From: an uncultured Sutterella sp.
GTDB lineage: Bacteria; Pseudomonadota; Gammaproteobacteria; Burkholderiales; Burkholderiaceae_F
Assembly (NCBI GenBank): GCA_900764215.1
Contig: CAAFNI010000491.1
Span: 1-6,478, forward strand
DNA: 6,478 nucleotides
Reading direction: 5' to 3'
In this document: piece by piece, positions 1 to 5,769 of the stretch
Layout of the letters: each line of letters opens with the position of its first letter
Numbering within the stretch: the stretch's first letter is position 1
The notes under the pieces: model-generated
The model's database searches: none
What the model was told of the DNA's origin: nothing
What the model saw: the letters and a program-made list of their open reading frames with translations, nothing else
Program-made: the position numbers and the translations under genes

Positions 1-1
1 C

Positions 2-91
2 CACGCTCGCGATCCCGAGGCGCTGATGCATATTTTCGAAGGCATGTCTGAGAACGGGAAGCTCCAGGAGCTCCTGGAGCAGGAGGGCTGA
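2..91 (+). CDS. C-terminal fragment of an unidentified protein
   Basis: This is the 3' end of a plus-strand gene that enters from the left edge. The frame is open for 29 codons and ends in TGA at 89-91. The visible tail is acidic and helical, with the segment GKLQELLEQEG at the very end, a common style of C-terminus for small cytoplasmic proteins. Nothing in it identifies a family. It converges on the minus-strand array that ends at 464. The reading is supported only by the open frame and plausible composition; the opposite strand is also open across this short stretch, so a non-coding edge cannot be excluded. Confidence 0.45.
   Translation, partial: HARDPEALMHIFEGMSENGKLQELLEQEG
61..80. repeat. 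Perfect 20-bp palindrome
   Basis: The 20 bases from 61 to 80 are exactly self-complementary (GCTCCAGGAG joined to its own reverse complement). The palindrome lies inside the last codons of the left-edge gene and encodes part of the KLQELLEQ tail. No T-run follows, so it does not look like an intrinsic terminator. It could be a protein-binding site, or simply a result of the CTGGAG/CTCCAG codon choice. Confidence 0.55.
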
Positions 92-463
92 GTCAGATTC
101 CGAGTATGCGTACGCCCTACCAGTATAAGCCTGACGATCCTCATTAAGAAACCGATAAGGGCCTGTTCAATCAATCCTGCGCCTATCCGAGCATGACGAA
201 ACTCAGATAAACACGAATTTCTCAAAAAATGGTACAGCGTTAGTGAGCCGCCAGTCGGTCAATCTGTCCGAATAGCTTCGTGCTTGCTTTTAGCGTCCCG
301 CCTTAGTGAGGAGATCGCATTTCAAATCCCTAACGAGCATTAAAGCCCTCCGACAGATGAGCAACCGTCGAGCATTTTTTGCATCAAGACCGAGCGCGTC
401 TACTTGGCGAAAGATTTGTTTCGTCAGCTTGGGGAGAGGTTCATGTCTTTCCCATTACAGGTC
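92..463. other. Convergent intergenic region without a recognisable gene
   Basis: This stretch of about 370 bases lies between the stop of the left-edge gene and the stop of the last array gene. It is visibly more AT-rich than the right half of the window. Frames on both strands are short and I recognise no protein in any of them. An 8-base direct repeat, TTAGTGAG, occurs at 240-247 and 303-310. On the minus strand a run of six T (224-229 region) is preceded by a weak imperfect stem, GCGGC/GCTGT, which could at best be a poor terminator for the array. No RNA gene, IS end or attachment site was recognised. It may be decayed coding sequence. Confidence 0.5.
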
Positions 464-1294
464 TCAAACGCCAACCGTCGCACGCAGCTCGTGGTGTCCG
501 CAGCAGGGACCGGTGACGATCACCTTATCGCTGCCGAGCAATCCCTTCGCATCAAAGTAGGCAATGAAGCTTTCATCAAGTGTGATCCAGAGATCGGTCA
601 TTTGGAGTCGATCAAACAATTCCCGCTTGGTAACCTTGAAAGCCTTCCTTGTTTTGTCAGTTTTGGCGAACGCCTTGGCACGACCGAGCAGCGCTTCTGC
701 GGCACAGGCTCGCATGGACCGATCGTTCTCCTCACAAGCAAAGATCAATTCGCGCGCGTGTTTGCGGCCAAGCGCGCAGGTTCTATCTGCGCCCTCATCG
801 AGCGCAACGTGGATCGTCACTGGCACGTTGCACCAAGACATTTCTCCCTTGAAGGCGTTGGCGTCGGGATCGAACGTCAATTCCCCCACAACTGAATCGC
901 AGATCGACGCCGGTGTGGCACTTTGCTCGAGGAGCGCTTCAAGTTCTGGGCACTCCGCGTCATCGTCCAGAACTTCCACGACGCACCACGTTCTGTCTTC
1001 GGGACAACGGCAGAAAGCCTCACGGAGGCGGCTGACTCTCAACCGGCAAATTTGATTCTCTTCGAAACGGTACCAGCCCTCCTCGGTGTCGAACTCTTCG
1101 GGCATGATCGGCCATTCGAGCATCTCTTCGCCAGAGTGCACGACGCCCGTATCGCTGAACTTCATGCCGAGAACAAGCCCCGTCATCACGCTACAGCCCT
1201 CCTTTTCGGCACAGGTCAAGCTGCCGCCCATCAATGCGAGGACTTCATGCTCGTCAGTTTCATATTGGTCGTAAAAGCTATCAAACATTTTCAT
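464..1294 (-). CDS. DUF2262-type protein, paralogue 1 of 3 (promoter-distal)
   Basis: A 276-residue, acidic, apparently soluble protein with no signal peptide or membrane segment. It has two parts. The N-terminal module (about residues 35-122) carries LGMKFSDTG, EWP, NQICRL and CPELEALL. From about residue 136 (VGELTFD) comes a domain that I assign from memory to DUF2262, whose function is unknown; it ends with a short beta-rich tail. Cysteines 83, 104, 115 and 173 match those of the two upstream paralogues in both residue and spacing. I chose ATG at 1294. A TTG at 1297 and an ATG at 1288 are alternatives; the latter gives MFDSFYDQ, aligning exactly with the MFDDFYDL start of the neighbour. 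None of these has a strong Shine-Dalgarno. It lies 114 bases after the previous gene, probably on the same transcript. An immunity-like role is inferred from the tandem divergent arrangement only. Confidence 0.85.
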   Translation of the reverse strand: MKMFDSFYDQYETDEHEVLALMGGSLTCAEKEGCSVMTGLVLGMKFSDTGVVHSGEEMLEWPIMPEEFDTEEGWYRFEENQICRLRVSRLREAFCRCPEDRTWCVVEVLDDDAECPELEALLEQSATPASICDSVVGELTFDPDANAFKGEMSWCNVPVTIHVALDEGADRTCALGRKHARELIFACEENDRSMRACAAEALLGRAKAFAKTDKTRKAFKVTKRELFDRLQMTDLWITLDESFIAYFDAKGLLGSDKVIVTGPCCGHHELRATVGV

Positions 1295-1408
1295 CAACCG
1301 AACAGGTCTAAGTGTAACGGGAGGCGGAATCCAGCCGACAGTTTATCGGTTTGCGGACACATTCTACTTGGCGATGCACGCCCGGCCTTCTTCGCTGAAC
1401 GAGAGCCG
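1295..1408. other. Spacer between paralogues 1 and 2
   Basis: This 114-base gap between two co-oriented genes is the longest gap inside the array. It holds only a weak CCGA/TCGG stem around 1333-1347 with no T-run on the minus strand. I see no convincing promoter or terminator, so read-through from the upstream paralogue is plausible. Confidence 0.4.
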
Positions 1409-2191
1409 TCAGCCCACAATCTCCACGTCGGCGGGCCCGCCTTCGATCGTTCCCGACACCATCACGCAGAGGCCACGGCAGTCCGGGTCGTTGAAGTAGG
1501 CGACGAACCTTTCGTCATCCTTGAACCAGATTTGAGAGAGCGTCATCAGCGGCACCCATGCGGCCCTCTTCTTAGCCAAGGAATCGTTCGGGCGAGCCTC
1601 CATCGCAAAACTTCGGAGCTCATCGTCCCAGCGTTCGCAATCCGCGAGCATCTTCTTGGCGGCAGTGGCGGCTTGGCTGCATGTTGACTTAGTTTCGTCG
1701 TCAAACCCAAGGCTCACTTGGACCAACTCTCCAAGCCATGAGACAACCGTCTCAAACGTGATGGCGTCTCGTTCGAGCGTCAATTCGCCCAACTTGTCGT
1801 CCCGGACGACGAGAGGCGTATTGAGTTTATCGAGCAACGCTTCGAGTTCGGGACAGTCGGCGTCGGGTTCGACGACTTCCGAGAGGCACCAGCTTCTCTC
1901 TTCGGGCCTTTCGCAGCACGACGCCTTCATGCGCCGAACCTTCAGGCGACAGATCTGGTCGTCGTTGAATCGCTCCCGGCCCTTTTCACCTTGGAGCTCG
2001 TCATCGGAAACCGGCCACACCAGCTCCTCTTCACCAGTCGTCAGAACGCCGGTGTCGACAAACTTCATGCCGAGCACCAGCGCAGTCAACACATGGCAGC
2101 CGCCTTCGTCAGAACTACTGTTGATCTGAGCGATCAACGCAAAGACCTCATGGTCTTCCTCTTCAAACAGGTCGTAGAAATCGTCAAACAT
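1409..2191 (-). CDS. DUF2262-type protein, paralogue 2 of 3 (shortened C-terminus)
   Basis: A 260-residue acidic soluble protein. It opens with MFDDFYDLFEEEDHEV and then carries the shared module: LGMKFVDTG, VWPV, DQICRLKVRRM and CPELEALL. A DUF2262-type domain follows from LGELTLE (about residue 134). Cysteines 81, 102, 113 and 171 sit at the same spacing as in both neighbours. Over the 40 residues beginning at the first of these cysteines, I count 23 identities with paralogue 1. After Cys171 only 89 residues remain, against 103 and 101 in the others, so roughly a dozen residues are missing. The loss falls around the segment reading LTATEFASRLRIEEI in paralogue 3. The start is fixed by GAGGAG at 2197-2202, 5 bases before ATG. 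The gene is 71 bases downstream of paralogue 3. Function is unknown, and whether the shortened form is active is open. Confidence 0.87.
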   Translation of the reverse strand: MFDDFYDLFEEEDHEVFALIAQINSSSDEGGCHVLTALVLGMKFVDTGVLTTGEEELVWPVSDDELQGEKGRERFNDDQICRLKVRRMKASCCERPEERSWCLSEVVEPDADCPELEALLDKLNTPLVVRDDKLGELTLERDAITFETVVSWLGELVQVSLGFDDETKSTCSQAATAAKKMLADCERWDDELRSFAMEARPNDSLAKKRAAWVPLMTLSQIWFKDDERFVAYFNDPDCRGLCVMVSGTIEGGPADVEIVG

Positions 2192-2262
2192 GGTCTCTCC
2201 TCAAGGTGTTGCGCTCAATCCATCAGATGCCGACGGACTTCGGGCTGTCGCAATCAGGTCGC

Positions 2263-3150
2263 TCAGTTCATCACAAACGCATAGCGCGGCCCCGACTCCA
2301 CATCTCCGTCCACAAGGACCCGGCAGTAATCAAACATGCCGTCAGCGTCGAAGACCGCTTGGAAGGTCCCGTCCGGGAACGCGGTGATTTCTTCGATTCG
2401 CAGGCGCGACGCAAATTCCGTTGCTGTGAGGGACCCGGCATAACCGTAGTACTGAGACTCCCATTCGTTCGCTTCACTCGTGAGCTTTGCGGCCGCCAGC
2501 GTTCGCATGGATTTGTCGAATTCTTTCCGTTTGACGTAGAGCTGGGCTGCAACGGCGGCGGCGTTGTCGCACGTTTCCCCCCTCTCGTCGTCGACCCGGA
2601 GGTGCAACACGATCGGCACGCCAAGCCAATGGATATGCGCGTCGAACGCGATCGAATCCCACTTGCGCGTCAACGTGCCCAACAGGAAGTGCTCAATGGA
2701 GCGGGGCTCCTTCATTTTTTTGAGGGCCGCCTCAAGTTCCGGGCATTTGACGTCATAAGCCACGACTTCTTCGAAGCACCACGAAGTAATCTGCGACTTC
2801 TCGCGGCACGACTCCTTCATGGGACGAACTTTCAGACGGCAGATTTGATCCTTGCGGAACAGTTCCCAAACCATGTCGCCCTGAACCTCGCCCTCCGTGA
2901 CCGGCCATACCAGATTCGCCGGCTGCGTGGTGAGTTCGCCGGTTTCGCAGAACATCATGCCCAGAAGCGGCGACTGCATCACCTTGTAGTCGTCTTGCGG
3001 GAAAGTGCCCTGCCATCCGCGAACAATCGCCACGACCTCAATCACCTGTTGTTCGAAGTTTTCATGAAATTTTTCAAGGATTGCTCGTTTGATCAATTCC
3101 TCTTCGGGATCGTACTCGATGGCAATGAACTGACCAACAAGTTTCATCAT
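2263..3150 (-). CDS. DUF2262-type protein, paralogue 3 of 3 (longest, first transcribed)
   Basis: A 295-residue soluble protein and the most complete of the three. A helical N-terminal extension of about 22 residues (rich in E, K, I and L) precedes the part shared with the others. The module follows with LLGMMFCETG (62-71), VWPV, DQICRLKVRPM (from 101) and CPELEAAL (136-143). The DUF2262-type domain starts near residue 157 (LGTLT). It includes IHWLGVPIVLHLRVDD and the LTATEFASRLRIEEI segment, then a hydrophobic C-terminal strand region with DADGMFDYCRVLVDGD. Cysteines 104, 125, 136 and 194 keep the family spacing. Translation starts with tandem ATG ATG. GAGGAAG at 3160-3166 is 9 bases from the first, so I take that one. 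It lies 31 bases after the 45-residue membrane protein gene. The family assignment is from memory, and the molecular function is unknown. Confidence 0.87.
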   Translation of the reverse strand: MMKLVGQFIAIEYDPEEELIKRAILEKFHENFEQQVIEVVAIVRGWQGTFPQDDYKVMQSPLLGMMFCETGELTTQPANLVWPVTEGEVQGDMVWELFRKDQICRLKVRPMKESCREKSQITSWCFEEVVAYDVKCPELEAALKKMKEPRSIEHFLLGTLTRKWDSIAFDAHIHWLGVPIVLHLRVDDERGETCDNAAAVAAQLYVKRKEFDKSMRTLAAAKLTSEANEWESQYYGYAGSLTATEFASRLRIEEITAFPDGTFQAVFDADGMFDYCRVLVDGDVESGPRYAFVMN

Positions 3151-3181
3151 GATTCCATTCTTCCTCAGTATTTATGCGGCC

Positions 3182-3319
3182 TCAAGCGCGCCGCCCCGTG
3201 AATAGTATCAGGGCGAGCGCTACCAGGGTGAGAAGAAGTCCCGTCCAGTCGCGATCAAGAATCTGCTTCGCGACAAGCAAAAGCACGAGACCGACAACGA
3301 AAATGACCACTCCGTTCAT
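3182..3319 (-). CDS. 45-residue two-helix membrane mini-protein
   Basis: This short gene runs from ATG at 3319 to TGA at 3182-3184. The product is almost entirely membrane: helix one spans about residues 4-16 (VVIFVVGLVLLLV), a polar turn KQILDRDW follows, helix two spans about 25-40 (TGLLLTLVALALILF), and the tail is basic, GRRA. The positive C-terminus and the charged short loop suggest an inner-membrane hairpin. It sits between the DUF945-like gene (49 bases upstream) and the DUF2262 array (31 bases downstream), all on one strand. The ribosome binding site is poor: AGGTGG ends only 2 bases from ATG, with an AGGG farther up. The hairpin with a central tryptophan loosely resembles the Imm17-like neighbour, but 45 residues are too few to claim homology. 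It was recognised by composition and placement, not by a family match. Confidence 0.6.
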   Translation of the reverse strand: MNGVVIFVVGLVLLLVAKQILDRDWTGLLLTLVALALILFTGRRA

Positions 3320-3368
3320 TTCCACCTACCCTGAATCATCACAGAACCCAAACCACCCCGCAAGCGGC

Positions 3369-5000
3369 CTATTGTTGTCCGTTCTCAACGGGGTGCGCCT
3401 CGAACTGAGGCATGTCGTCGAATGCCGTCTGAAGCACGATGTCGACCGCCTTTCCCGCCTGCGCCTTGAGGGTTGTGAGCCGTGCGTCGAGCGCCTCAAT
3501 GACCTCGCGGGCGCGGTCGGGATCTTCGATTGACACGCGGAGCACCACGGTGCCGTCTTCGCCGAGCACGGATGACCAGCGCTTCACGGCATCGAGCGTG
3601 CGGAGCACCTCCTCGATCGGCGCCACCAGTTCTTCCTCAACGCCCTTCGAGACATAGGGCTCGGCCGTCGGCGTGACGGTGATGACGAGTTCCTCAGGCG
3701 CCGCCGGTAGCTCGTCGTCGCCAAAGAGCGCCTTGGAGTCATTGAGATCCATACCGTTGGCCGTGAGCTTCATGTCGCCGTCGGGCGAGACCGCGAGTTC
3801 GATCGTCGTCTCGAAGGTTCGAGCATCCTTTTGCGATGCCCCGCCTTCGGCTTCGAGCGCCTGCGCGATGCTGAGGAGCTCCCGGGTGAGCTCGCGGGTC
3901 GCAACCGAATGTCCATCCGCCTGAGACTCCTCGTCAAACGCGGCCGTCACGTCAAAGCGGGCGTAGACGTCCTTCTGCTCGAGGTCGCGATGAAATTCCC
4001 CTTTGGCGCTCACCGACGCGCCGCGCCAAGCGAGGGTCATGTCCTCGATTGTCCCCTGCGCATCGGCCTTGGCGGCCGCGGCAAAGAGGTCGGTTTCGCT
4101 TCCCGCCGGGCAAATCCCGGGAAGGTCGGTCACGAAGGACCCCATCAGGAGATGGGCAGAGAGGCACGGGAGCCACACGTTCGAGGGCGTCGAGAGCCGA
4201 CCCTTGAACCGAAGATCAAAGGGCGGAATGCCCTCTTCATTGATCGCAACATCGTGAAGCTCAAAGGCGAGCTCGGTCGCATTCCGCATGACGTTGTTGA
4301 CGCCCTCGGGCGCAATGGCAAGGCTGTAGGAATACGGCCCGAGGCTCACCGGCATCTGCACGCCGGCGAGCGCATCCGCTCCCGACTTGTAGCTGAAGTG
4401 CAGTTCACGCCCGGCTTCGTCGTAGGCGTAGTCGAAGGTTTTTTCCGAGATTAAGACGACGGCATCATCCGTCCGGCTCTCCGAAGCGCCCAGGCGTCCC
4501 GTGACGACGAAGCGCTTCATGAGCCCTTGAGACGCATCCCAGTCGAAGTCGGCTGCGATGCGCCCGTCGCCCACGGCCTCCGCACCCTCGCGCGCGCCTT
4601 GCCAATGAATCTCCGCTTCCCGCGGATGCATCAGCGCGTTGAAGGCGATGCGGGCGGTCGGGGCTGCCTTCACGAAAATCTCGGCTTCGGGAGATGCCGA
4701 GGGCTCCGGCCTGAAGGTGACGGAAGGCGTGAGCCCGGGCGTGAAGCGCCCGTTCATGACGAGGAGCGTCTCCCTGTAATCATCAAGCCTCAGGCCTATC
4801 TCGAGCGTCACCTCGCGGTGGAATAGGCCTGCTTCGCTCTTCACCCGTTCAATCGTGAAGAGCCCGATGCGCTTCGCTTCGGGCATGCCGGTCAATTTGT
4901 CGAACGCCTGAAGCTGCCACCAGACGATGCCGCCGCAAGCGGCGGCGCCCGCCAGTACGGCAGTCGCAATGGCGGCGATTTTCTTTTTTCCGAACGTCAT
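3369..5000 (-). CDS. DUF945/YdgA-like signal-anchored envelope protein
   Basis: A 543-residue protein with three lysines followed by one hydrophobic segment (about residues 8-28, ending GGIVWWQL). This is a signal anchor that would place the rest in the periplasm. The body is a long run of alternating beta-type segments without catalytic motifs. The early FHREVTLEIGLRL stretch, the overall layout and the length resemble E. coli YdgA and the DUF945 family (about 500 residues). That family's biochemical role is not established to my knowledge. The start is well supported: AAGGAG at 5007-5012 with 6-base spacing to ATG. It follows the Imm17-like gene by 13 bases, so the two are probably co-transcribed. 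The coding sequence is clearly more GC-rich than the DUF2262 array downstream. The family call comes from architecture and remembered sequence style, so it is moderate. Confidence 0.75.
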   Translation of the reverse strand: MTFGKKKIAAIATAVLAGAAACGGIVWWQLQAFDKLTGMPEAKRIGLFTIERVKSEAGLFHREVTLEIGLRLDDYRETLLVMNGRFTPGLTPSVTFRPEPSASPEAEIFVKAAPTARIAFNALMHPREAEIHWQGAREGAEAVGDGRIAADFDWDASQGLMKRFVVTGRLGASESRTDDAVVLISEKTFDYAYDEAGRELHFSYKSGADALAGVQMPVSLGPYSYSLAIAPEGVNNVMRNATELAFELHDVAINEEGIPPFDLRFKGRLSTPSNVWLPCLSAHLLMGSFVTDLPGICPAGSETDLFAAAAKADAQGTIEDMTLAWRGASVSAKGEFHRDLEQKDVYARFDVTAAFDEESQADGHSVATRELTRELLSIAQALEAEGGASQKDARTFETTIELAVSPDGDMKLTANGMDLNDSKALFGDDELPAAPEELVITVTPTAEPYVSKGVEEELVAPIEEVLRTLDAVKRWSSVLGEDGTVVLRVSIEDPDRAREVIEALDARLTTLKAQAGKAVDIVLQTAFDDMPQFEAHPVENGQQ

Positions 5001-5013
5001 GGCGTTCTCCTTC

Positions 5014-5244
5014 TTATCCGAAGCGTTTCATCAAAGTCCAAATGCCGCACACGCAGAGCACGATCCCGAGGCAAAAGAACGAAAACCTCAGCATCCCGCC
5101 CGTCATGAGCGGCGCATGGGGCTTCCCCGTCGGGTCGCAGAGCCAATCCCAATTGCGAATCGACCCGACCATCAAAAGAACCCCGAAGAGGATCCAAATG
5201 ACGTCGTCACCTTCCCTGAACATGTACTCAATGAAGTCGTTCAC
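5014..5244 (-). CDS. Two-helix membrane protein resembling immunity protein Imm17
   Basis: A 76-residue protein with two membrane segments, about residues 15-29 (VIWILFGVLLMVGSI) and 54-72 (FSFFCLGIVLCVCGIWTLM). They are joined by a loop that begins RNWDWLCDPTGKP. Size, two-helix topology, and the NWDWL motif just after helix one resemble the Imm17 family of small membrane immunity proteins from polymorphic-toxin loci. I make this match from memory, and no toxin gene is visible nearby. The start is GTG, supported by GAGGAG at 5251-5256 with 6-base spacing. That Shine-Dalgarno overlaps the TGA stop of the WG-repeat gene (5255-5257), so translation of the two is probably coupled. The stop TAA is 13 bases before the DUF945-like gene. 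Another small membrane protein family is possible. Confidence 0.72.
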   Translation of the reverse strand: MNDFIEYMFREGDDVIWILFGVLLMVGSIRNWDWLCDPTGKPHAPLMTGGMLRFSFFCLGIVLCVCGIWTLMKRFG

Positions 5245-5250
5245 GCCGGG

Positions 5251-5256
5251 CTCCTC
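5251..5256 (-). promoter_or_regulatory. Ribosome binding site deciding a GTG start, overlapping the upstream stop
   Basis: On the minus strand the sequence reads TGAGGAG, 6 bases, then GTG. GAGGAG is a near-perfect anti-16S match, and its first two bases are the last two of the upstream gene's TGA. It fixes GTG at 5244 as the start of the two-helix membrane protein and suggests that ribosomes finishing the WG-repeat gene reinitiate here. Confidence 0.65.
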
Positions 5257-5575
5257 ATCGGCACTCGACGGCGGCGCCCGTTTTGTCGATGCAAAACCAC
5301 TCGTCGCTATCCCAGCGATGATATTCGCCCGACGAGCCCGGCACCTCGACCAATCGGCCGCTCTGCGTCACGCGGGCGATGCCGTCGACGAAGGGAAAGC
5401 CGAACGCGAAGCGGGGCTTGATGATGACGGTGCCGTCGGGCTTGGCGTAGCCCACAAGCCCCTTTTCGTCCGTGATGCGCACGCAGCCGTCCGAAACGGG
5501 ATCGGGCCCGTTGTCATGGAGAAACGCAGTCACCGCTGCGATGATCATGAGCGCGGCAAATCGGTTTCCCTTCAT
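5255..5575 (-). CDS. Small exported WG-repeat-like protein
   Basis: A 106-residue protein. It starts MKGNRFAALMIIAAVTAF, a short basic n-region and hydrophobic core that would act as a signal peptide or anchor; no clean cleavage motif follows. The rest carries one good WG-type repeat, GLVGYAKPDGTVIIKPRF (about residues 39-56). It continues FPFVDGIARVT, and a second half-repeat ends WFCIDKTG. WG repeats form small beta units, usually in tandem and thought to mediate binding; here there is barely more than one. I chose ATG at 5575 because AAGGAG (5582-5587) lies 6 bases upstream. The same frame stays open far upstream, but that part is antisense to the LOG gene and is not coding. The stop is 10 bases before the Imm17-like GTG. 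Ligand and role are unknown. Confidence 0.78.
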   Translation of the reverse strand: MKGNRFAALMIIAAVTAFLHDNGPDPVSDGCVRITDEKGLVGYAKPDGTVIIKPRFAFGFPFVDGIARVTQSGRLVEVPGSSGEYHRWDSDEWFCIDKTGAAVECR

Positions 5576-5769
5576 TCTTGTCTCCTTCTCAACGGCACGG
5601 GGCTTCATGATCGCCCGGCGCGATTTGCTCGTTCGCCTCAGGAACGCGTGCCGCCCATCGATTGTGACACGGCGTAAGTGAGCGACAAGCGTGTTTGCTG
5701 CAGTCGCAGGTGACGGCGCATGCCCTCGAAGCCCCTCCGGGCACGATCTCCGGCAAACATTGAAGCGCG
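5576..5769. other. Intergenic leader between the LOG-family gene and the operon
   Basis: This 194-base stretch is the largest gap upstream of the WG-repeat gene and the natural place for the operon's promoter. It contains a short CTGCAGTCGCAG imperfect palindrome near 5698-5709. It also has a possible stem GTGCCC/GGGCAT with a 13-base loop in the 5719-5743 region. Neither is followed by a minus-strand T-run, so I call no terminator. In its last 45 bases the WG frame has an extra upstream ATG without its own ribosome binding site. Confidence 0.45.
5661..5688 (-). promoter_or_regulatory. Weak sigma-70-like promoter candidate for the operon
   Basis: On the minus strand TTGTCG (5683-5688) and CACAAT (5661-5666) are separated by 16 bases. 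Each matches the consensus -35 and -10 hexamer at four of six positions. A start near 5654 would give a leader of about 80 bases before the WG-repeat gene. This is the best pair I found in the gap, but such matches are common by chance. Confidence 0.25.

Noticed and set aside
1..144. Minus-strand frame open from ATG 144 to the left edge
   Set aside because: Its product is serine/arginine-rich with no hydrophobic or domain pattern and no ribosome binding site. The plus-strand fragment is the better reading.
404..895. 163-codon plus-strand frame starting with a TTG
   Set aside because: Mostly antisense to paralogue 1, with no supporting motif. I considered whether its first 20 residues were a transposase remnant but recognised nothing.
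923..1687. 254-codon open frame on the plus strand
   Set aside because: It runs across the ends of two minus-strand paralogues and the gap between them, and has no ribosome binding site or recognisable domain.
2206..3201. 331-codon open frame on the plus strand
   Set aside because: It is antisense to DUF2262 paralogue 3, whose protein aligns with its two neighbours. The plus frame gives an arginine/histidine-rich product with no family look, a common mirror of GC-rich coding.
3352..3371. CCGCAAGCGG inverted repeat after the DUF945-like gene as a terminator
   Set aside because: The 2-base loop cannot form a stable hairpin and no T-run follows on the minus strand.
3831..4454. 207-codon plus-strand frame
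   Set aside because: Shadow of the DUF945-like gene, with an arginine/glycine-rich product and no motif.
5042..5677. 211-codon plus-strand frame
   Set aside because: Antisense to both the Imm17-like and WG-repeat genes, which have good ribosome binding sites and recognisable protein features.
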